Notes under the pieces: model-generated
What the model was told of the DNA's origin: nothing
Databases searched by the model: none
Seen by the model: the letters and a program-made list of their open reading frames with translations, nothing else
Source of the DNA: Tanypteryx hageni
Taxonomy: Eukaryota > Arthropoda > Insecta > Odonata > Petaluridae
Reading direction: 5' to 3'
DNA length: 64,000 nucleotides
Assembly (NCBI GenBank): GCA_028673005.1
Contig: CM054116.1
Span: 146,317,173-146,381,172, forward strand
Shown here: one piece after another, positions 50,601 to 55,509 of the stretch
Position numbering within the stretch: the stretch's first letter is position 1
Layout: every line of letters starts with the position of its first letter
Position numbers and translations under genes: made by a program

Positions 50601-51038
50601 GCCAAAGGAGCTACCAAACAATGACGCTGCGATGAAGGGACAGATGACCCCCAACTCTGAAGCGGTCGCGCTTCCAAACTAACGGAAGCACTACGACACC
50701 CTTAGAAAATCATTTGAAAGAGGAATATTATCATTGAATCAAACGAATCTTAGCGTATGAATATCAAAATTCAGGAAAATTATGATCAAACAAAAAAATA
50801 AGGGCAATTCCTTATATCGCATTGCACAATTAAAGTGTGATTAATTATAGATAATTAGACACTTGCCATGAGCAACTCCATGCAAGTCGAAGTGCTGCAT
50901 CCTATACGCCGGAAATTCATGTGCGGCTCCTACAGGATTCACTGGAGATATAATAATGAATATCGGCAATGCAATAATTAGATAATAAGGAAAATATCCT
51001 TTGAATATTTCTGCAAACTCATCAGCTTCCAGCCACAT
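17509..51038 (-). CDS. NCLN: Nicalin, exons 1-8 (gene span, 3' end not in window)
   Basis: Eight exons join in frame to 405 codons. Nicalin is an ER membrane protein with a lumenal M28-peptidase/nicastrin-like domain that lacks peptidase activity. It partners NOMO and TMEM147 in the translocon-associated BOS complex. The N-terminus (residues 1-40) has a hydrophobic signal/anchor. The lumenal domain shows [64 protein letters not shown] and [20 protein letters not shown], followed by RRLPAFTLS. All are landmark segments of the family. Vertebrate Nicalin has about 560 residues, so the remaining C-terminal region and its membrane helix lie beyond the donor at 17509, probably left of the window. 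Introns 3, 4, 6 and 7 are long and TE-filled; introns 1, 2 and 5 are under 300 bp. Identification rests on recalled family motifs and is strong. Confidence 0.95.
17755..17880. repeat. Purine-rich tandem motif
   Basis: About seven loose copies of caaagggccgaa-type units, spaced about 17-20 bp. It lies beside Nicalin exon 8 in intron 7. Confidence 0.5.
18031..18107. mobile_element. Terminal fragment of a TIR element
   Basis: ccatatatactcacatataa, then gccgcactttttt, then ggtgcggctta, which can pair with the first part. This is the same end design as the element at 13176-14412 (tip, aagccg, spacer, cggctta). No matching right end was seen; it abuts the LINE B copy. Confidence 0.4.
18108..19470 (+). 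pseudogene. LINE B N-terminal PAM2 region and EEP endonuclease, start
   Basis: A long frame runs to 19022. From the Met at 18366 it is Ser/Pro-rich and contains repeated PAM2-like motifs: [13 protein letters not shown] (degenerate), [10 protein letters not shown] (18666-18695), [10 protein letters not shown] (18828-18857) and [10 protein letters not shown] (18882-18911). After a frame change the endonuclease follows: [33 protein letters not shown] (catalytic Glu), [20 protein letters not shown] and [16 protein letters not shown]. It ends at ITGDL, where the piggyBac at 19463 cuts in; the final codons to 19470 come from the transposon. The nuclease nicks target DNA to prime reverse transcription. 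PAM2 motifs in other proteins bind the MLLE domain of cytoplasmic poly(A)-binding protein; that role here is inferred. Confidence 0.75.
19463..21576 (-). mobile_element. piggyBac element, nearly intact (2.1 kb)
   Basis: TTAA stands at 19459-19462 and at 21577-21580, the piggyBac target duplication. Termini CCCATTAGGGACGGA and (inverted) CCGATTAGGGACGGA are about 15 bp long with two mismatches. The transposase fills most of the interior on the minus strand. It interrupts the LINE B endonuclease at GDL/NEN, so removing it with one TTAA restores the frame. Confidence 0.92.
19631..21368 (-). pseudogene. piggyBac transposase, single frameshift
   Basis: It starts [17 protein letters not shown] at 21368. 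An acidic N-terminus leads into DDE_Tnp_1_7: [38 protein letters not shown], and [14 protein letters not shown] with the first catalytic Asp. The second is in LICD at about 20405. Here a T too many in gattaattttttt shifts the frame, and [19 protein letters not shown] continues in the next one. The third Asp is in [16 protein letters not shown] cysteine-rich C-terminal finger follows ([21 protein letters not shown]). Length would be about 575 residues, normal for the family. It excises and inserts the element at TTAA. With only this defect evident, it may be a recent arrival. Confidence 0.9.
21599..24080 (-). mobile_element. hAT element (2.5 kb) with 8-bp TSD
   Basis: actcgtac lies at 21591-21598 and 24081-24088. 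Termini are CTAGAGAATCCAA and (inverted) AGGGAATCCAA. Subterminal parts carry many ctcgatactcgagtacccgggtaat-type motifs, likely transposase sites. It sits in the LINE B endonuclease region, 18 bp after the piggyBac's right TTAA. A degraded transposase is on the minus strand. Confidence 0.85.
21720..23456 (-). pseudogene. hAT transposase, degraded
   Basis: Fragments run in order on the minus strand. [19 protein letters not shown] and [18 protein letters not shown] (23200-23390) correspond to the region after the BED finger. [20 protein letters not shown] and [16 protein letters not shown] (22840-22980) are in the RNase-H core, where [12 protein letters not shown] holds an expected catalytic Asp and CYNHGIHLG the conserved C-x2-H. 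An acidic insert follows. Then come [20 protein letters not shown] (22330-22410) and the dimerisation end [20 protein letters not shown], then [19 protein letters not shown] (21725-21860). Frameshifts separate the pieces. It resembles ZBED1/ZBED4-like transposases. Confidence 0.8.
24089..26161 (+). pseudogene. LINE B endonuclease end and reverse transcriptase
   Basis: The endonuclease finishes with [16 protein letters not shown] and VLPLHPRN, then PGISSQDII; the expected catalytic His of a HD pair reads Q here. A linker ([20 protein letters not shown] and a basic [11 protein letters not shown]) precedes [52 protein letters not shown] (first catalytic Asp), [19 protein letters not shown] (YADD at 25590-25601) and [14 protein letters not shown]. 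The C-terminal region [20 protein letters not shown] follows. Breaks occur near 24360, 24965, 25520 and 25690. It is cut by the Tigger at 26162. Confidence 0.82.
26162..28732 (-). mobile_element. pogo/Tigger-like element (2.6 kb)
   Basis: Perfect inverted tips CCCTAAATTCCCAAGTATAA at 26162 and the inverse to 28732. TA follows the right end; the left flank has CA, probably a mutated TA. Both ends carry several gtgcgcgttatac/gcataa boxes, about three on each side, as expected for transposase sites. It interrupts LINE B at RRN/HILM. Confidence 0.82.
26678..27931 (-). pseudogene. pogo-like transposase, broken
   Basis: The HTH (Brinker/psq-like) is [20 protein letters not shown] and [11 protein letters not shown] at the start. 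The Tc5-type HTH region is [20 protein letters not shown] and [18 protein letters not shown]. The first catalytic Asp is in [16 protein letters not shown]. The second is in SLLALDSA (about 27075-27100, another frame). The third position reads [14 protein letters not shown], where the family has LQPLDVSINRSFK, so D has become Y. The C-terminus is [20 protein letters not shown]. At least three frameshifts. It binds and moves its own element when intact; this copy cannot. Confidence 0.82.
28733..29010 (+). pseudogene. LINE B C-terminal domain
   Basis: It continues the protein after the pogo element: [60 protein letters not shown] and [14 protein letters not shown]. The same segments occur in LINE B copy 2 ([20 protein letters not shown]...ACKLWNGLP). 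This domain follows RT in Jockey/CR1-like proteins; its role is not well defined. Confidence 0.75.
29579..29590 (+). promoter_or_regulatory. LINE B 3' hairpin, copy 1
   Basis: GACC-TTAT-GGTC with an outer G-T pair, 13 bp before AATAAA. The same position in copy 2 (43713-43724) has GACT-ACAT-AGTC, so pairing is kept while bases differ. It may be the site the reverse transcriptase recognises. Confidence 0.5.
29636..29794. other. Short pyrimidine-rich spacer
   Basis: It contains ctgaagaagggcatgtgtgg followed by cccgaaaacttc, a phrase seen in 3' regions of repetitive elements in arthropods. No coding. Confidence 0.3.
29795..30790. repeat. Dispersed copy of the 763-bp unit plus inverted partial copy
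   Basis: actagtagcaggtgcttgca, then tactgcaagcatttcatc, starts a copy of the unit tandemly repeated at 57152-64000. It follows that unit through aacggccgcaatac, attaaaatatc and taaaccttgaaaatttg to tgcctaaacattagtatc near 30500. There the sequence turns round (gatactaatgttaaggcacttc) and the last 240 bp are repeated inverted to about 30780. It lies in Nicalin intron 7. Confidence 0.8.
31382..31504 (-). CDS. NCLN: Nicalin exon 7
   Basis: Acceptor atcattgcag, donor gtacgt. Forty-one codons (residues 314-354): [20 protein letters not shown], then [20 protein letters not shown], then Q. FVLCLDT and HVSKPP are conserved. It is isolated between introns of 12.5 and 13.7 kb and easily missed. Confidence 0.95.
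31505..32003. other. Intron 6 start, no gene seen
   Basis: AT-rich, without recognisable elements. Confidence 0.4.
32004..32144. repeat. Fold-back sequence (~65-bp arms)
   Basis: From gacttatttggtaattccac to the inverted ggaattaccaaataagtc, the two arms are nearly perfect inverted copies, meeting at catcaggtcctgatg. Each arm contains gttgcaacgaaayctaggt and aataaagtttrtgg, resembling the 3' end of a retroelement or its transcript end. It may be a head-to-head insertion of two element ends. Confidence 0.75.
32145..33078. other. Intron 6, unassigned
   Basis: No ORF of known family. A short purine-rich part (gatagagaggaagagagaga) lies near 32430. Confidence 0.4.
33079..33260. mobile_element. 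hAT-like terminus
   Basis: caggggtgctcgagacgttg followed by atcgcaatcgacccgtcaat begins like the ends of SCAND3/GTF2IRD2-type hAT elements. No right end was found. Confidence 0.35.
33412..34078. mobile_element. Palindrome-rich MITE with long inverted ends
   Basis: The left ~175 bp (33412-33585) and right ~165 bp (33915-34078) are inverted copies of each other, starting tgtatatgttacggtaaa and ending (inverted) tgtatatgtcatggtaaa. Both are dense in ggtaaatgtg/cacatttacc. The left arm has the perfect 20-bp palindrome GGTAAATGTGCACATTTACC at about 33459-33478. A third cluster lies at 33808-33860. The middle is unrelated. No coding; class unknown. Its right tip is cut by the element at 34079. Confidence 0.7.
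34079..35154. mobile_element. Non-coding TIR element with TA target (1.1 kb)
   Basis: cacccactcctcaattaacg at the left and gtgagtgggtg at the right, with TA at 34077-34078 and 35155-35156. Subterminal ttaacgctc, cgagcgctaac and gcgttaatgtggaacacg motifs resemble Tigger ends. No transposase. Confidence 0.55.
35157..36124. other. Intron 6, repeat copy and unassigned sequence
   Basis: 35240-35385 holds one copy of a dispersed ~135-bp repeat (see 38290-38640). The remainder shows nothing recognisable. Confidence 0.4.
35240..35385 (+). repeat. Dispersed ~135-bp repeat, copy 1
   Basis: tttttatctccgaaactatg, then tatggtctcccagac, cttacagatca and agctagggagagaaatata. Related copies lie at about 38290-38420 and 38505-38640. 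Confidence 0.65.
36125..37105 (+). mobile_element. hAT element remnant (ZMYM1/DUF4371 type)
   Basis: Transposase pieces are followed by a right end, ccaccagccgccactg, to 37105. Inverted, this is CAGTGGCGGCTGGTGG, a common hAT terminus. The left end was not found. Confidence 0.65.
36143..37026 (+). pseudogene. hAT transposase (DUF4371/ZMYM1-like), internally deleted
   Basis: [20 protein letters not shown], then [20 protein letters not shown] and [16 protein letters not shown] form the DUF4371 region with the first catalytic Asp (LIADKTTD). [20 protein letters not shown] follows in another frame. Most of the RNase-H core is missing. The dimerisation end is clear at 36840-36965: [20 protein letters not shown], then [19 protein letters not shown]. 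In intact relatives it would move the element; here several frames and a deletion preclude that. Domesticated relatives (ZMYM1, ZNF862-like) exist in vertebrates, but no sign of domestication is visible. Confidence 0.75.
37106..37380. repeat. Minisatellite, ~92-bp unit, three copies
   Basis: The unit contains aagcgagttc, aaagctttg and tatcaccctcccccac, with aagcgagttc at about 37113, 37203 and 37300. The last copy is degenerate. Confidence 0.7.
37381..37828. other. Unassigned intronic sequence
   Basis: AT-rich, no recognisable feature. Confidence 0.4.
37829..38126. mobile_element. hAT MITE (298 bp)
   Basis: cagtgtttcccaacattttg to the inverted aacttgggaaacactg. Flanks cctccgac and cttcagac agree at 6 of 8 bases, an aged target duplication. 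ctgtggaccacc near the left and tggtctgctgacc near the right resemble the MITE at 5512-5760. Confidence 0.72.
38193..38289 (+). mobile_element. Tigger-like left terminus
   Basis: TA followed by cagtactcgctctcttaaag, then cggggaatgtgttccagg, resembles Tigger ends (cf. cagtggaacctcgcttaacg at 53742). No partner end was found. Confidence 0.35.
38290..38640 (+). repeat. Dispersed ~135-bp repeat, copies 2 and 3
   Basis: Copy 2 (about 38290-38420): attatgtggtctcagggact, cttacagattct, gagctagg. Copy 3 (about 38505-38640): ttacctccgaaactataacg, tagtctcgcagact, cttacagatcat, ctagggagagaaattta. Both match the block at 35240-35385. Confidence 0.65.
38641..39252. other. Unassigned intronic sequence
   Basis: AT-rich, no gene or element recognised. 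Confidence 0.4.
39253..39410. repeat. 91-bp pyrimidine-rich tandem array, left of LINE B
   Basis: The motif caatctccctcttaatctct recurs at 39281 and 39372 (period 91). cttctctcctcccctctg and cccaatccatc lie between. The same unit resumes after the LINE at 43761. Confidence 0.8.
40146..43139 (+). pseudogene. LINE B pol: PAM2 motifs, endonuclease, reverse transcriptase
   Basis: The ATG at 40146 opens [14 protein letters not shown]; a one-base shift then gives the pol frame. PAM2 motifs: [12 protein letters not shown] (core 40201-40230) and [11 protein letters not shown] (core 40252-40281). Endonuclease: [30 protein letters not shown] (Glu), [36 protein letters not shown], and [11 protein letters not shown] with the catalytic His. 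[71 protein letters not shown] and [11 protein letters not shown] (YTDD, 42346-42357). The C-terminal part is [20 protein letters not shown] to KLWNGLP. Breaks: near 40745, a stop at 41139, near 41705 and near 42590. It would nick target DNA and reverse-transcribe the element RNA. Confidence 0.85.
43713..43724 (+). promoter_or_regulatory. LINE B 3' hairpin, copy 2
   Basis: GACT-ACAT-AGTC with an outer G-T pair, followed by AATAAA. The equivalent of 29579-29590 with compensating C-G to T-A change in the last stem pair. Confidence 0.5.
43761..43875. repeat. 91-bp pyrimidine-rich tandem array, right of LINE B
   Basis: ctttctcttctctcctcccc at 43761 and 43851 (period 90), with cccaatccatcgctctttctc between. 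Same unit as 39253-39410. Confidence 0.8.
44050..44259 (-). CDS. NCLN: Nicalin exon 6
   Basis: Acceptor catttcag, donor gtatat. Seventy codons (residues 244-313): [58 protein letters not shown] and [12 protein letters not shown]. It is the best-conserved core of the lumenal domain. Phase 0 at both ends. Confidence 0.96.
44423..44506 (-). CDS. NCLN: Nicalin exon 5
   Basis: Acceptor aattttag, donor gtaagt. Twenty-eight codons (residues 216-243): [20 protein letters not shown], then YDSFGVAP. The HYD triad occupies the place of the first metal ligands in M28 peptidases. Phase 0 at both ends. Confidence 0.95.
44507..45334. other. Nicalin intron 4, unassigned part
   Basis: No element or gene recognised. 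Confidence 0.4.
45335..45905. repeat. Tandem repeat, ~152-bp unit, four copies
   Basis: ttttagtaaaattcccaata, then ccaaatttcatcaaaa, recurs at about 45390, 45540, 45692 and 45845. Between lie ctacatgtaggtcttcatgt and attttaaccaaaattggaatc. Copies differ by point changes, so the array is not recent. It lies in Nicalin intron 4. Confidence 0.8.
45906..46840. other. Nicalin intron 4, unassigned part
   Basis: 46200-46270 has a cccaaaatcccgccgctccc-like short repeat. Otherwise nothing is seen. Confidence 0.4.
46841..46935 (-). CDS. NCLN: Nicalin exon 4
   Basis: Acceptor ttttcag, donor gtatgt. The 95-bp exon gives residues 184-215: [20 protein letters not shown], then [17 protein letters not shown] matches the ANGFQ segment of vertebrate Nicalin. 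Phase 1 to 0. Confidence 0.88.
46936..48284. other. Nicalin intron 3, unassigned part
   Basis: 47460-47660 contains a gtgtgtatgtatgtgtgtcc stretch followed by ggttcgattcc, which resembles a tRNA-type B box without the rest of a tRNA. No gene. Confidence 0.35.
48285..48662 (+). pseudogene. Tigger transposase C-terminal fragment with PIP-box-like end
   Basis: [20 protein letters not shown], then [20 protein letters not shown] and [12 protein letters not shown], match the helical C-terminal segment of Tigger/jerky-type proteins. QLTITDYF (48555-48578) fits the PCNA-binding PIP-box pattern Q-x-x-h-x-x-aromatic-aromatic. No upstream transposase or termini are visible, so it is a scrap in Nicalin intron 3. 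The reading beyond about 48585 is random. Confidence 0.5.
48663..50064. other. Nicalin intron 3, unassigned part
   Basis: Near 49310, tactgtattttccaatgcat followed by aagatacact resembles a mariner/Tigger tip. No partner end. Otherwise nothing. Confidence 0.35.
50065..50218 (-). CDS. NCLN: Nicalin exon 3
   Basis: Acceptor ctattttag, donor gtctga (weaker than usual). Residues 133-183: [20 protein letters not shown], then [19 protein letters not shown], then RPRSAAQ. IPVYFA is a conserved Nicalin segment. Phase 0 to phase 1. Confidence 0.88.
50477..50700 (-). CDS. NCLN: Nicalin exon 2
   Basis: Acceptor tttctaag before 50700, donor gtaagc after 50477. Residues 58-132 read [20 protein letters not shown], then [19 protein letters not shown], then [19 protein letters not shown]. 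It joins exon 1 in phase 1 and ends in phase 0. The LLLMLPS strand corresponds to the start of the protease-associated-like fold. Confidence 0.9.
50865..50866 (-). other. Non-canonical GC splice donor of Nicalin intron 1
   Basis: Exon 1 ends ...CATG followed by gcaagtgtc. Using this GC donor with the AG at 50702-50701 joins the exons in frame (A-H-G-C-R). The neighbouring gt would create an early stop. Confidence 0.75.
50867..51038 (-). CDS. NCLN: Nicalin exon 1
   Basis: Start codon at 51038; residues 1-57 plus one base. It begins [20 protein letters not shown], followed by a hydrophobic stretch (about residues 14-38: signal sequence or anchor), then [20 protein letters not shown]. The HEFxxYRMQ segment is diagnostic of Nicalin. 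The exon ends CATG before gcaagt, a GC donor. The GT two bases further on would put the next exon into a stop. Confidence 0.9.
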
Positions 51039-51704
51039 CTTTATTCGAAGAAAACAATCTTTTTTTCAACTTATATATATAATTTCTGAATAATTTAAAA
51101 AGCAATGATTTTTTAAAAACATATAAGACAGTAAAATTCGAGTGTTACAGTTAGAATACAGCAGGAAAACTCCTATAATTGAGTTAGTCAAATTGCAGAA
51201 GAATTTCGTGAAACACCTGAATACCGTAAAGAATTGACAGCACCACCTAGTGTAAACAGAACTAAATAAAATTGAAGTAAAATTTTAAAAAATCGCGGAA
51301 TATGACCTGAGCCGTTTTTATAAGCAAAAAGTGGACAAACAGTTTCCTCGGATAATATTTTAAGAAATACTTAAGTAAAACAATTTCTATTATTTTTATA
51401 CATTATTTTTTCGTTGAAGATGGAGGATATTTTATGCAAAAATATTAATAATTTCTATTGATTCCGTTGGTTTACACAGTAAACATGGAATAAGTTAGTT
51501 ATAATATACATGTAATGGTCATAAAGAATCAGTAATAATATACATAGAATATGCAGGAGCCCAGTCAATGTTTTTGTAAATATTCGTCAACATTAATATC
51601 GACTTTTTAAGAGATGCAATTTTACATTTTTTTAAATATGTATGTTGTGTATTTTTTTCATTTCATTGAGCAATGAAGTAGAAATTCTACAACACACAAT
51701 GCAG
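51039..51704. other. 5' flank of Nicalin
   Basis: It must hold the promoter and 5' leader, but no clear core-promoter element can be named. AT-rich, with ttatatatataatt at 51070-51083, about 35 bp before the ATG. Confidence 0.4.
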
Positions 51705-51963
51705 CAGTGGCATAGCGAGGGGGAAGCAGAGGGGGGCAGTTGCTCCCGGGCACAGGCTGAAGTGGCGCAAACTCTTGGACTGAAAATTAACATTCCTGTT
51801 TATAAACAATAATAATATTATAATATATGTTGAATTAAAATTCTAGTATAGTATGCTTGGGTTTCCATCACATTTCCTACATTACATTTGTCTGGAAAAT
51901 TGTGCATGGAGCTAAGGGAGGGAGGCTTGCCCCAGGGCGAAGGAGAACCTAGCTACGCCACCA
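51705..51963. mobile_element. hAT MITE (259 bp)
   Basis: cagtggcatagcgagggg to the inverted cctagctacgccacca. Flanks caatgcag and aaatgcag agree at 7 of 8 bases. No coding. Confidence 0.75.
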
Positions 51964-52137
51964 AAATGCAGGGATTGTTTTTTGGTAAGACTAGACAGTG
52001 CCATTTTATGTGTCATTTTTTATTACAGGTAAAGTAATAATGTATGGTGGAATTTAGGATAAAAAGATGAGGATACCACTTTAAAAATATGACAGATTCA
52101 TAGATAAAAATAAAAGAAAATGCCATGATTTTATTTT

Positions 52138-52440
52138 CTATAAATTTGGGCCTGCATGTATGTATGTATTGTCAATGCCAGTTATATAAAGCATAAACAA
52201 TAGTGGATCAATAGCTTTTGTAGTGGACATTTTCTTTCTAAAATCATGTTTTAATGAATTGATGAGGTTGTAATTTTCCAAAAAAGTGAATAGATGACCT
52301 ATTAATGATATTTTCATATAATTTGGAGAAGGATGATAGATGAGATGTGGGCTTGTAGTTATCTTGATTTTTTTTACCATTCTTTTGTGTATAGATGTTA
52401 TCAGGCTGTTTTTTAGTTTAGAAGGAAAGATACCATGCAT
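52138..52440 (-). pseudogene. Jockey-like RT fragment
   Basis: GIFPSKLKNSLITSIHK, LFTFLENYNLINSLKHDFRK, KMSTTKAIDP and LLFMLYITGID follow the order of RT fingers and palm in jockey/CR1-like elements, with the middle deleted (the catalytic block between TKAI and LLFMLY is missing). A short scrap, distinct from LINE A and B. Confidence 0.6.
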
Positions 52441-52575
52441 TAGTGATTCATATATGATGTGGATATATCTCTATGGATCTCTTGGAGGTAAAATAGCCTA
52501 CCAATCAGATCTCCAGGTAGGGACTACCCTAGGGGTTGCACAGAGGAAATGTAACATTGATAAGAAGAAAGCAAG

Positions 52576-52669
52576 TAGTGAGAAATTAAGAATAGGGACA
52601 TGGAATGTTAGGACTATGAATTCAGAGGGGAAAATAGAGAACTTAAAATGTAGTTCTGGAAAAAACTAA
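52576..52669 (+). pseudogene. LINE endonuclease N-terminal scrap
   Basis: SEKLRIGTWNVRTMNSEGKI followed by ENLK matches the start of the EEP endonuclease of many insect LINEs (LRIGTWNVRT). It stops after about 30 codons. It may belong to LINE family A, whose endonuclease is absent elsewhere in the window. Confidence 0.6.
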
Positions 52670-52917
52670 TCTGCCAACTTTCCCTTCCATACAATTTTAA
52701 TATATAACAATTAGGGACAATAAATTTGAGACACCTTGAAGTCGCTCTGGTGGCGACTCCGTGAACTTTTTACGCTGAGGTACCGAATTGCAACCCTGAA
52801 GGTTAGCTGGGTGGGGAGGGGTGGGGGACGGATGAGGGTGATAAAGGGAGGAAGGAAGCGAAGAACAGAAGAAGAGGGGTCTTCAACGCTGTCCCCTCCC
52901 GTTCTGACAAGGATAGT
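52670..52917. other. Spacer
   Basis: G-rich (gggtggggaggggtggggga) near 52810. No feature recognised. Confidence 0.4.
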
Positions 52918-53741
52918 AGGCCTAGCGCTCACATGCAATTTTTAGTCGGCCGATCGGTCATTCCGCGCTCACTAGGCAACCAAACAGTCCGCCGAAAGAG
53001 ATATGCGCGCATATGCAATTAAACAGTCGGCCGACTTTCTTTTCCTATCCTATTCCTATCAGAATGTTCTTTCATGTATTTGTTGTAAAGAGCTGATCTC
53101 GATTCAATTGTTTGAATTAACCTTTCGGTCCAATCATCATCGGTATCCATATTACCTAAACGAATATATTTATATGTATTGAAACAAATGTATTTTTTAT
53201 ATAAATATGAGAATGTTGTTTTGTTTGACTAACCTAGTAGACCTAGCGTGCACACTAGGGATGAATCCCGGTATTGGAAAACCGGAATTAATACCGGTAT
53301 TGAATTAGATACATAATACCGACATCGTAATTTATAATACCGTGTTTTCGGTATTGAAATTAATTTACATCGTGGGAGCAGTTCCAAGTTACCAAAAATG
53401 CATTTGTTGCTTGTGTGGATAGAAATAAAGTGGAGGATTCTTCCAAAAAGTGACTCCGACGGATTGGTATGAGAGTTTTATAATATTACCTAGTTCGATG
53501 AGAGAAAATGGTTGGAAATGGTCTCGTCGTCCTGAAATGCATTTTAAATGAAATAGTGAATGATGCAGTTATACCATAAGCAGCGTCACACATATTTGAT
53601 GGATTTATCCTGTGTTCCTAATCACTCTGTATTTTCGCTGTAACAACTAACAATTACATAAACAACTGCGCAGTAACCAATCGAAGAATAAATAGCTTAA
53701 GTCTGGTTAACAGTACGGTCTACTGGAAACCAACGCAACTA

Positions 53742-55492
53742 CAGTGGAACCTCGCTTAACGAGCATAATTCGTTCCAGAATCTTACTCGTAACGCGAAAC
53801 ACTCGTTAAGCGAAACAGTTTTCCCCATACAAATTAATGTAAAATTCGATAATGCGTTCCATGCCGAAAAAATACTCAAAATATTTTATGTATAACGTTT
53901 ATTCAAAGAAAATTATATATACATTGTTAAGGAGCGTGATTCATCTTCCTCTTTTCTTCTATCGCGGAATGAACGAACGAACGAATGAGAATTCGATTTG
54001 TAGAAATAAAAAAAAATCGAAATAATTAATTTACTATTTATGATACATACGTAATTCTTTTTTACTAGAAAGCTGTCTAGAGACATTTGTTTTTGCCGAC
54101 GCTTCAGAATTTGTTGGAAATGTGACACAGCATTATCATTAAATAAATTAGTAGCGCGCATAGCCACTGCCTTATTAGGGTGATGCTTCTCAATGTACGA
54201 TGCAACAGTTTCCCATGCTTTCAGAATTTCTCTTATTGCGCCAGAAGATTGTTGGTTTGCTGTTACCTCCTCCTCCTCGGACAAACTCTCCTCCACAACT
54301 TCTTGCTGTGAAACACAATGTAACTCCATAAGCTCTTCGGTGGTCAGCTCTTGGCTGTGCTCTTCCACAAGCTCATCGATATCTTTGTTATCCACCTCCA
54401 GTCCCATGATCTTGGCCAAAGACACAATCTCGTTGACTACAGGCTCCACAGGTACTGTCTCAAACCCCTCAAAGTCACATTCGACAACGCTCTCCGGCCA
54501 AAGCTTCTTCCAAGCAGAAGTGAGGGTTCTCTTGGTAACCCCTTCCCACGCCTTTTCGATCATCTTGAGGAAGGCAACGATGTGGAAGTGATGTTTCCAA
54601 AACTCTCTGAGAGTGAGATTGGTCCCTTCAGTCACCTCAAAACAGCGCTCGAAGAGCGCTTTAGTGTAGTGCTTCTTAAAGTTAGAAATAACCTGCTGGT
54701 CCATAGGCTGGAGTAACGGAGTGGTGTTGGGAGGCAGAAACTGGATCTTGATGAATTTAAATTCTTCAAGGAGGTCATCTTGTAGTCCTGGAGGATGGGC
54801 AGGAGCGTTGTCCATAACAAGCAAGATTTGGAGTGGTAGATTCATCTCAAGCAAATATTTTTTCACAGAAGGACCAAACACTTCATTGATCCAATCAGTA
54901 AAAAGGTCACGTGTCAACCAAGCCTTGTTGCTGGAACTCCACATCACATTTAGCCTGCTCTTCTGGACTTTACACTTCTTGAAGGCTCGTGGAGTTTCTG
55001 AATGGTAAACAAGCAGCGGTTTAATTTTCAAATCGCCGCTTGCATTGGCACAAAATAGCAGCGTGAGACGGTCTTTCATTGGCTTGTGGCCGGGTAATGC
55101 ATTCTCCTCTGCTGTTATATAGGTTCGCTTCGGCATCTTTTTCCAGAAGAGACCCGTTTCGTCACAATTGAAAACCTGTTGCGGCAGGTAACCCTCAGAA
55201 TCTACTAGCTTCTTGAAGTCGCCGATGAAGTTCTCTGCTGCCTTTGCGTCGGAGCTTGCTGCTTCACCGTGCCTCACAACGCTGTGGATGCCGGTTCTTC
55301 TCTTAAACTACTCGAACCACCCACGACCTCCCTGACCCTCGCTGTTGCAGGCGCACAATCCGGGACTTCCCCTCCCCTCGTCACTCGTTATGCGAAACGT
55401 CCCTCGTTCAGCGAATCATTTTTTTACAATTTATTTTGCTCGTTATGCGAATTACTCGTTATGAGAGGTGCTCGTTAAACGAGGTTCCACTG
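53742..55492 (-). mobile_element. Tigger element, third layer (1.75 kb)
   Basis: CAGTGGAACCTCGCTTAACG at 53742 and the inverted cgtttaacgaggttccactg-type end at 55492, with TA on each side (53740-53741 and 55493-55494). cgttatgcgaa/ctcgttaagcga repeats occur inside each end. A 454-codon transposase frame fills most of it; the part encoding the N-terminal DNA-binding domain is deleted. Confidence 0.9.
53913..55277 (-). CDS. Tigger1-like transposase, N-terminally deleted, catalytic core open
   Basis: A single open frame of 454 codons. It begins inside the region before the DDE domain (AAENFIGDFKKLVDSEGYL). The three catalytic Asp are present: QQVFNCDETGLFWKKMP, LQILLVMDNAPAHPPGL and TTPLLQPMDQQVISNFKKHY. 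Then come REFWKHHFHIVAFLKMIEKA, an acidic stretch, and SYIEKHHPNKAVAMRATNLF. Near residue 400 is QMSLDSFL, a PIP-box-like motif. The last 45 residues look like read-through. Intact relatives have about 590 residues with CENP-B and Tc5 helix-turn-helix domains in front. These are missing, so the protein could not find its ends alone. It is the least mutated Tigger here, hence comparatively young, or possibly constrained. Confidence 0.85.
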   Translation of the reverse strand: MRHGEAASSDAKAAENFIGDFKKLVDSEGYLPQQVFNCDETGLFWKKMPKRTYITAEENALPGHKPMKDRLTLLFCANASGDLKIKPLLVYHSETPRAFKKCKVQKSRLNVMWSSSNKAWLTRDLFTDWINEVFGPSVKKYLLEMNLPLQILLVMDNAPAHPPGLQDDLLEEFKFIKIQFLPPNTTPLLQPMDQQVISNFKKHYTKALFERCFEVTEGTNLTLREFWKHHFHIVAFLKMIEKAWEGVTKRTLTSAWKKLWPESVVECDFEGFETVPVEPVVNEIVSLAKIMGLEVDNKDIDELVEEHSQELTTEELMELHCVSQQEVVEESLSEEEEVTANQQSSGAIREILKAWETVASYIEKHHPNKAVAMRATNLFNDNAVSHFQQILKRRQKQMSLDSFLVKKNYVCIINSKLIISIFFYFYKSNSHSFVRSFRDRRKEEDESRSLTMYI

Positions 55493-55509
55493 TACCTTGT
55501 TAAAGAATG

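Noticed and set aside
54193..55008. Plus-strand Ser-rich frames of up to 132 codons
   Set aside because: Antisense of the Tigger transposase with intact catalytic motifs on the minus strand.
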